DNA from: Aquimarina sediminis
Lineage (GTDB): Bacteria > Bacteroidota > Bacteroidia > Flavobacteriales > Flavobacteriaceae
Direction: 5' to 3'
Length of the DNA: 64,000 nucleotides
Assembly (NCBI RefSeq): GCF_002895435.1
Contig: NZ_POYJ01000001.1
Span: 248,001 to 312,000 of the forward strand
The position numbers and the translations under genes were made by a program. Positions 63,131-64,000 of this stretch are shown piece by piece (positions within the stretch are counted from its first letter, which is position 1; each line of letters begins with the position of its first letter). The notes under the pieces are model-generated. The model made no database searches, was not told where the DNA came from, and saw only the letters and a program-made list of their open reading frames with translations.

Positions 63131-63340
63131 TTATTTTTCTTTATAATCAATAATATCCTTTATTTCTACCCCCATGTAATCTGCAATTTTTTGTAGCCGT
63201 TCAAAGTCTTTTACCAGATCTTTTTTCTTTACAACATAATCTCCTGCCTGTGGACTAACCCCCAAAGCTTTTGAAATACCATACACTGTTTTAGCTCCTT
63301 TACTTCGTTTTAGGAGCTTTTTTAGTTTCCTGTTAATCAT
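63131..63340 (-). CDS. Small XRE-like HTH protein
   Basis: 69 aa. Basic start (MINRKLKKLLKRSKGAKTVY), then GISKALGVSPQAGDYVVKKK as a helix-turn-helix and LVKDFERLQKIADYMGVEIK as the remaining helices of a Cro/CI-like domain. It is compact and lacks any sensor domain. It is divergent from a small secreted protein across a spacer with a perfect palindrome and repeated TTTGTATATT elements, so autoregulation is likely. Confidence 0.75.
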   Translation of the reverse strand: MINRKLKKLLKRSKGAKTVYGISKALGVSPQAGDYVVKKKDLVKDFERLQKIADYMGVEIKDIIDYKEK

Positions 63341-63361
63341 AAGAACAAATATACATATAAC

Positions 63362-63428
63362 ATTTGATTAATCAAATAAAATTTTATTAAAGAAATATTT
63401 GTATATTAAAAAAATGTTTGTATATTCG
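63362..63428 (+). promoter_or_regulatory. Promoter and operator-like palindrome
   Basis: ATTTGATTAATCAAAT (63362-63377) is a perfect 16-bp palindrome. TTTG at 63398-63401 and TATATTCG at 63421-63428, 19 bases apart, match the Bacteroidetes -33/-7 promoter (TTTG, TANNTTTG) closely and give a start about 20 bases before the ATG at 63455. The motif TTTGTATATT occurs twice (63398, 63417) and its inverse is found near 63346, so several binding sites for the HTH protein are plausible. Confidence 0.65.
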
Positions 63429-63454
63429 TAGCATACAAATCAAATCATCTAACT

Positions 63455-63808
63455 ATGAAACTTTTATTAGCAATAGCAGTGTTTTGCGTATCTTTTGGTT
63501 ATGCTTCGACACCTACTACTGAGCCTACCTCATTTGATAAAAAAGAAAAAACTGAGAAAGAAAAAACTGTAGAAGGTAATGCTTCACAGAAGAAGAATCT
63601 TCACTCAATTAAGAAATGGAAAATGACCATTGAGTACACTAATGGTAATTCAATTTCAAAAACTATTGTGGTTAGTAAGAATTCTAAATTAAGTGCATTA
63701 GAAACAGCTTTTGAAGAAGCAGAAAAGCATTTAAAAAATATAAAAAATGTAAAAGAATATAGTGTTTCTCCGATGACAGACTCTTATGTGTTGCTTGCGG
63801 GACATTAA
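63455..63808 (+). CDS. Small secreted protein
   Basis: 117 aa. Signal peptide MKLLLAIAVFCVSFGYA, a Lys/Glu-rich linker (DKKEKTEKEKTVEGNAS), and a C-terminal beta-alpha domain (KWKMTIEYTNGNSISKTIVV, SALETAFEEAEKHLKNIKNV, EYSVSPMTDSYVLL). No family recognised. The promoter directly upstream is a good Bacteroidetes match, and a terminator follows, so it is monocistronic and probably well expressed. The divergent HTH protein may control it. Confidence 0.82.
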   Translation: MKLLLAIAVFCVSFGYASTPTTEPTSFDKKEKTEKEKTVEGNASQKKNLHSIKKWKMTIEYTNGNSISKTIVVSKNSKLSALETAFEEAEKHLKNIKNVKEYSVSPMTDSYVLLAGH

Positions 63809-63841
63809 CATATAATCAATACCCTAAACTTACCTACATGA

Positions 63842-63877
63842 ATAAAGAAAGACCGCTATATAGTGGTCTTTCTTTAT
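63842..63877 (+). terminator. Rho-independent terminator
   Basis: AAAGAAAGACC pairs with GGTCTTTCTTT around GCTATATAGT, giving a long stem at 63842-63877. It ends the small secreted protein transcript. Confidence 0.85.
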
Positions 63878-63944
63878 GTATAGTAGAGCGGATTTCTATC
63901 AAGAATAATACTTAACTTTCAAAATTCTATTTTACTATATCATT

Positions 63945-64000
63945 ATGAATAAAATATATGTTTTTATTTTTCTATTATGTAGTTGTACAATTTCTTTCTC
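63945..64000 (+). CDS. N-terminus of an exported protein or lipoprotein, cut by window edge
   Basis: An ATG at 63945 opens a frame encoding MNKIYVFIFLLCSCTISF before the window ends. It is a typical signal sequence; LLCSC could be a lipobox. Only 18 codons are visible, so nothing more can be said. Confidence 0.55.
   Translation, partial: MNKIYVFIFLLCSCTISF

Overview
The window looks like chromosomal DNA of a low-GC marine-type member of the Bacteroidetes, most likely a Flavobacteriaceae relative of Aquimarina; the genus is an inference. Supporting signs are two proteins with type IX secretion (T9SS) C-terminal sorting domains, many Sec signal peptides ending in AQ, SusD-free secreted lipoproteins, a TTTG-N19-TATATTCG promoter close to the Bacteroidetes consensus, ABC and LytTR gene sets, and A+T-rich spacers almost without Shine-Dalgarno sequences. 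I see no rRNA, tRNA, insertion sequence, CRISPR array or prophage core.

Layout. 1-5.3 kb: a left-edge partial gene, a small acidic-tail protein with a strong terminator, then a minus-strand run rich in nuclease folds (thermonuclease, HsdR_N-type PD-(D/E)XK protein, GIY-YIG protein) with a PH/SHOCT protein and a TM2 protein. 5.4-16 kb: a large polymorphic RHS locus of an SpvB-like 1134-aa secreted protein, a 2012-aa RHS protein with nine Cys/Trp-rich repeats and an HExxH toxin-like tip, and an overlapping small lipoprotein that is the natural immunity candidate. 16-20.4 kb: a TPR histidine kinase and LuxR-type response regulator, a decayed HTH fragment, a tiny lipoprotein missed by length cut-offs, and a highly structured spacer. 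20.4-25.2 kb: a repeat-rich spacer and a three-gene operon of tail-fibre-like secreted proteins plus a T9SS protein.

25.4-30.7 kb holds the most notable locus: four tandem paralogous 56-59 aa peptides (DUF1843-like, with an invariant GDI motif), then a radical SAM/SPASM enzyme with an extra C-terminal zinc ribbon, translationally coupled to a class I methyltransferase. This has the architecture of a ribosomally made, modified peptide (RiPP-like) system with multiple precursors. Peptide-maturase pairs of this kind may already carry a database name, but I know of no described product.

30.8-46 kb carries stand-alone accessory genes: a YCF48-like beta-propeller lipoprotein, a discoidin-like/Hint autoprocessing protein, a 1418-aa membrane-inserted P-loop NTPase, a 622-aa Cys-rich protein, an OmpA lipoprotein, an M23/LysM peptidase, and a hybrid sensor whose kinase half has lost its phospho-His while its receiver is intact. 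46-64 kb is more ordinary: a sigma factor with membrane partner, fatty acid hydroxylase, cupin, an exported methyltransferase-fold protein, DUF779 plus aldehyde dehydrogenase, a T9SS M14 carboxypeptidase, an ABC-2 exporter divergent from a LytS/LytTR pair, an AraC regulator with an S41 peptidase, and a small HTH protein divergent from a small secreted protein across an operator-like spacer. The right edge cuts a gene that begins at 63945.
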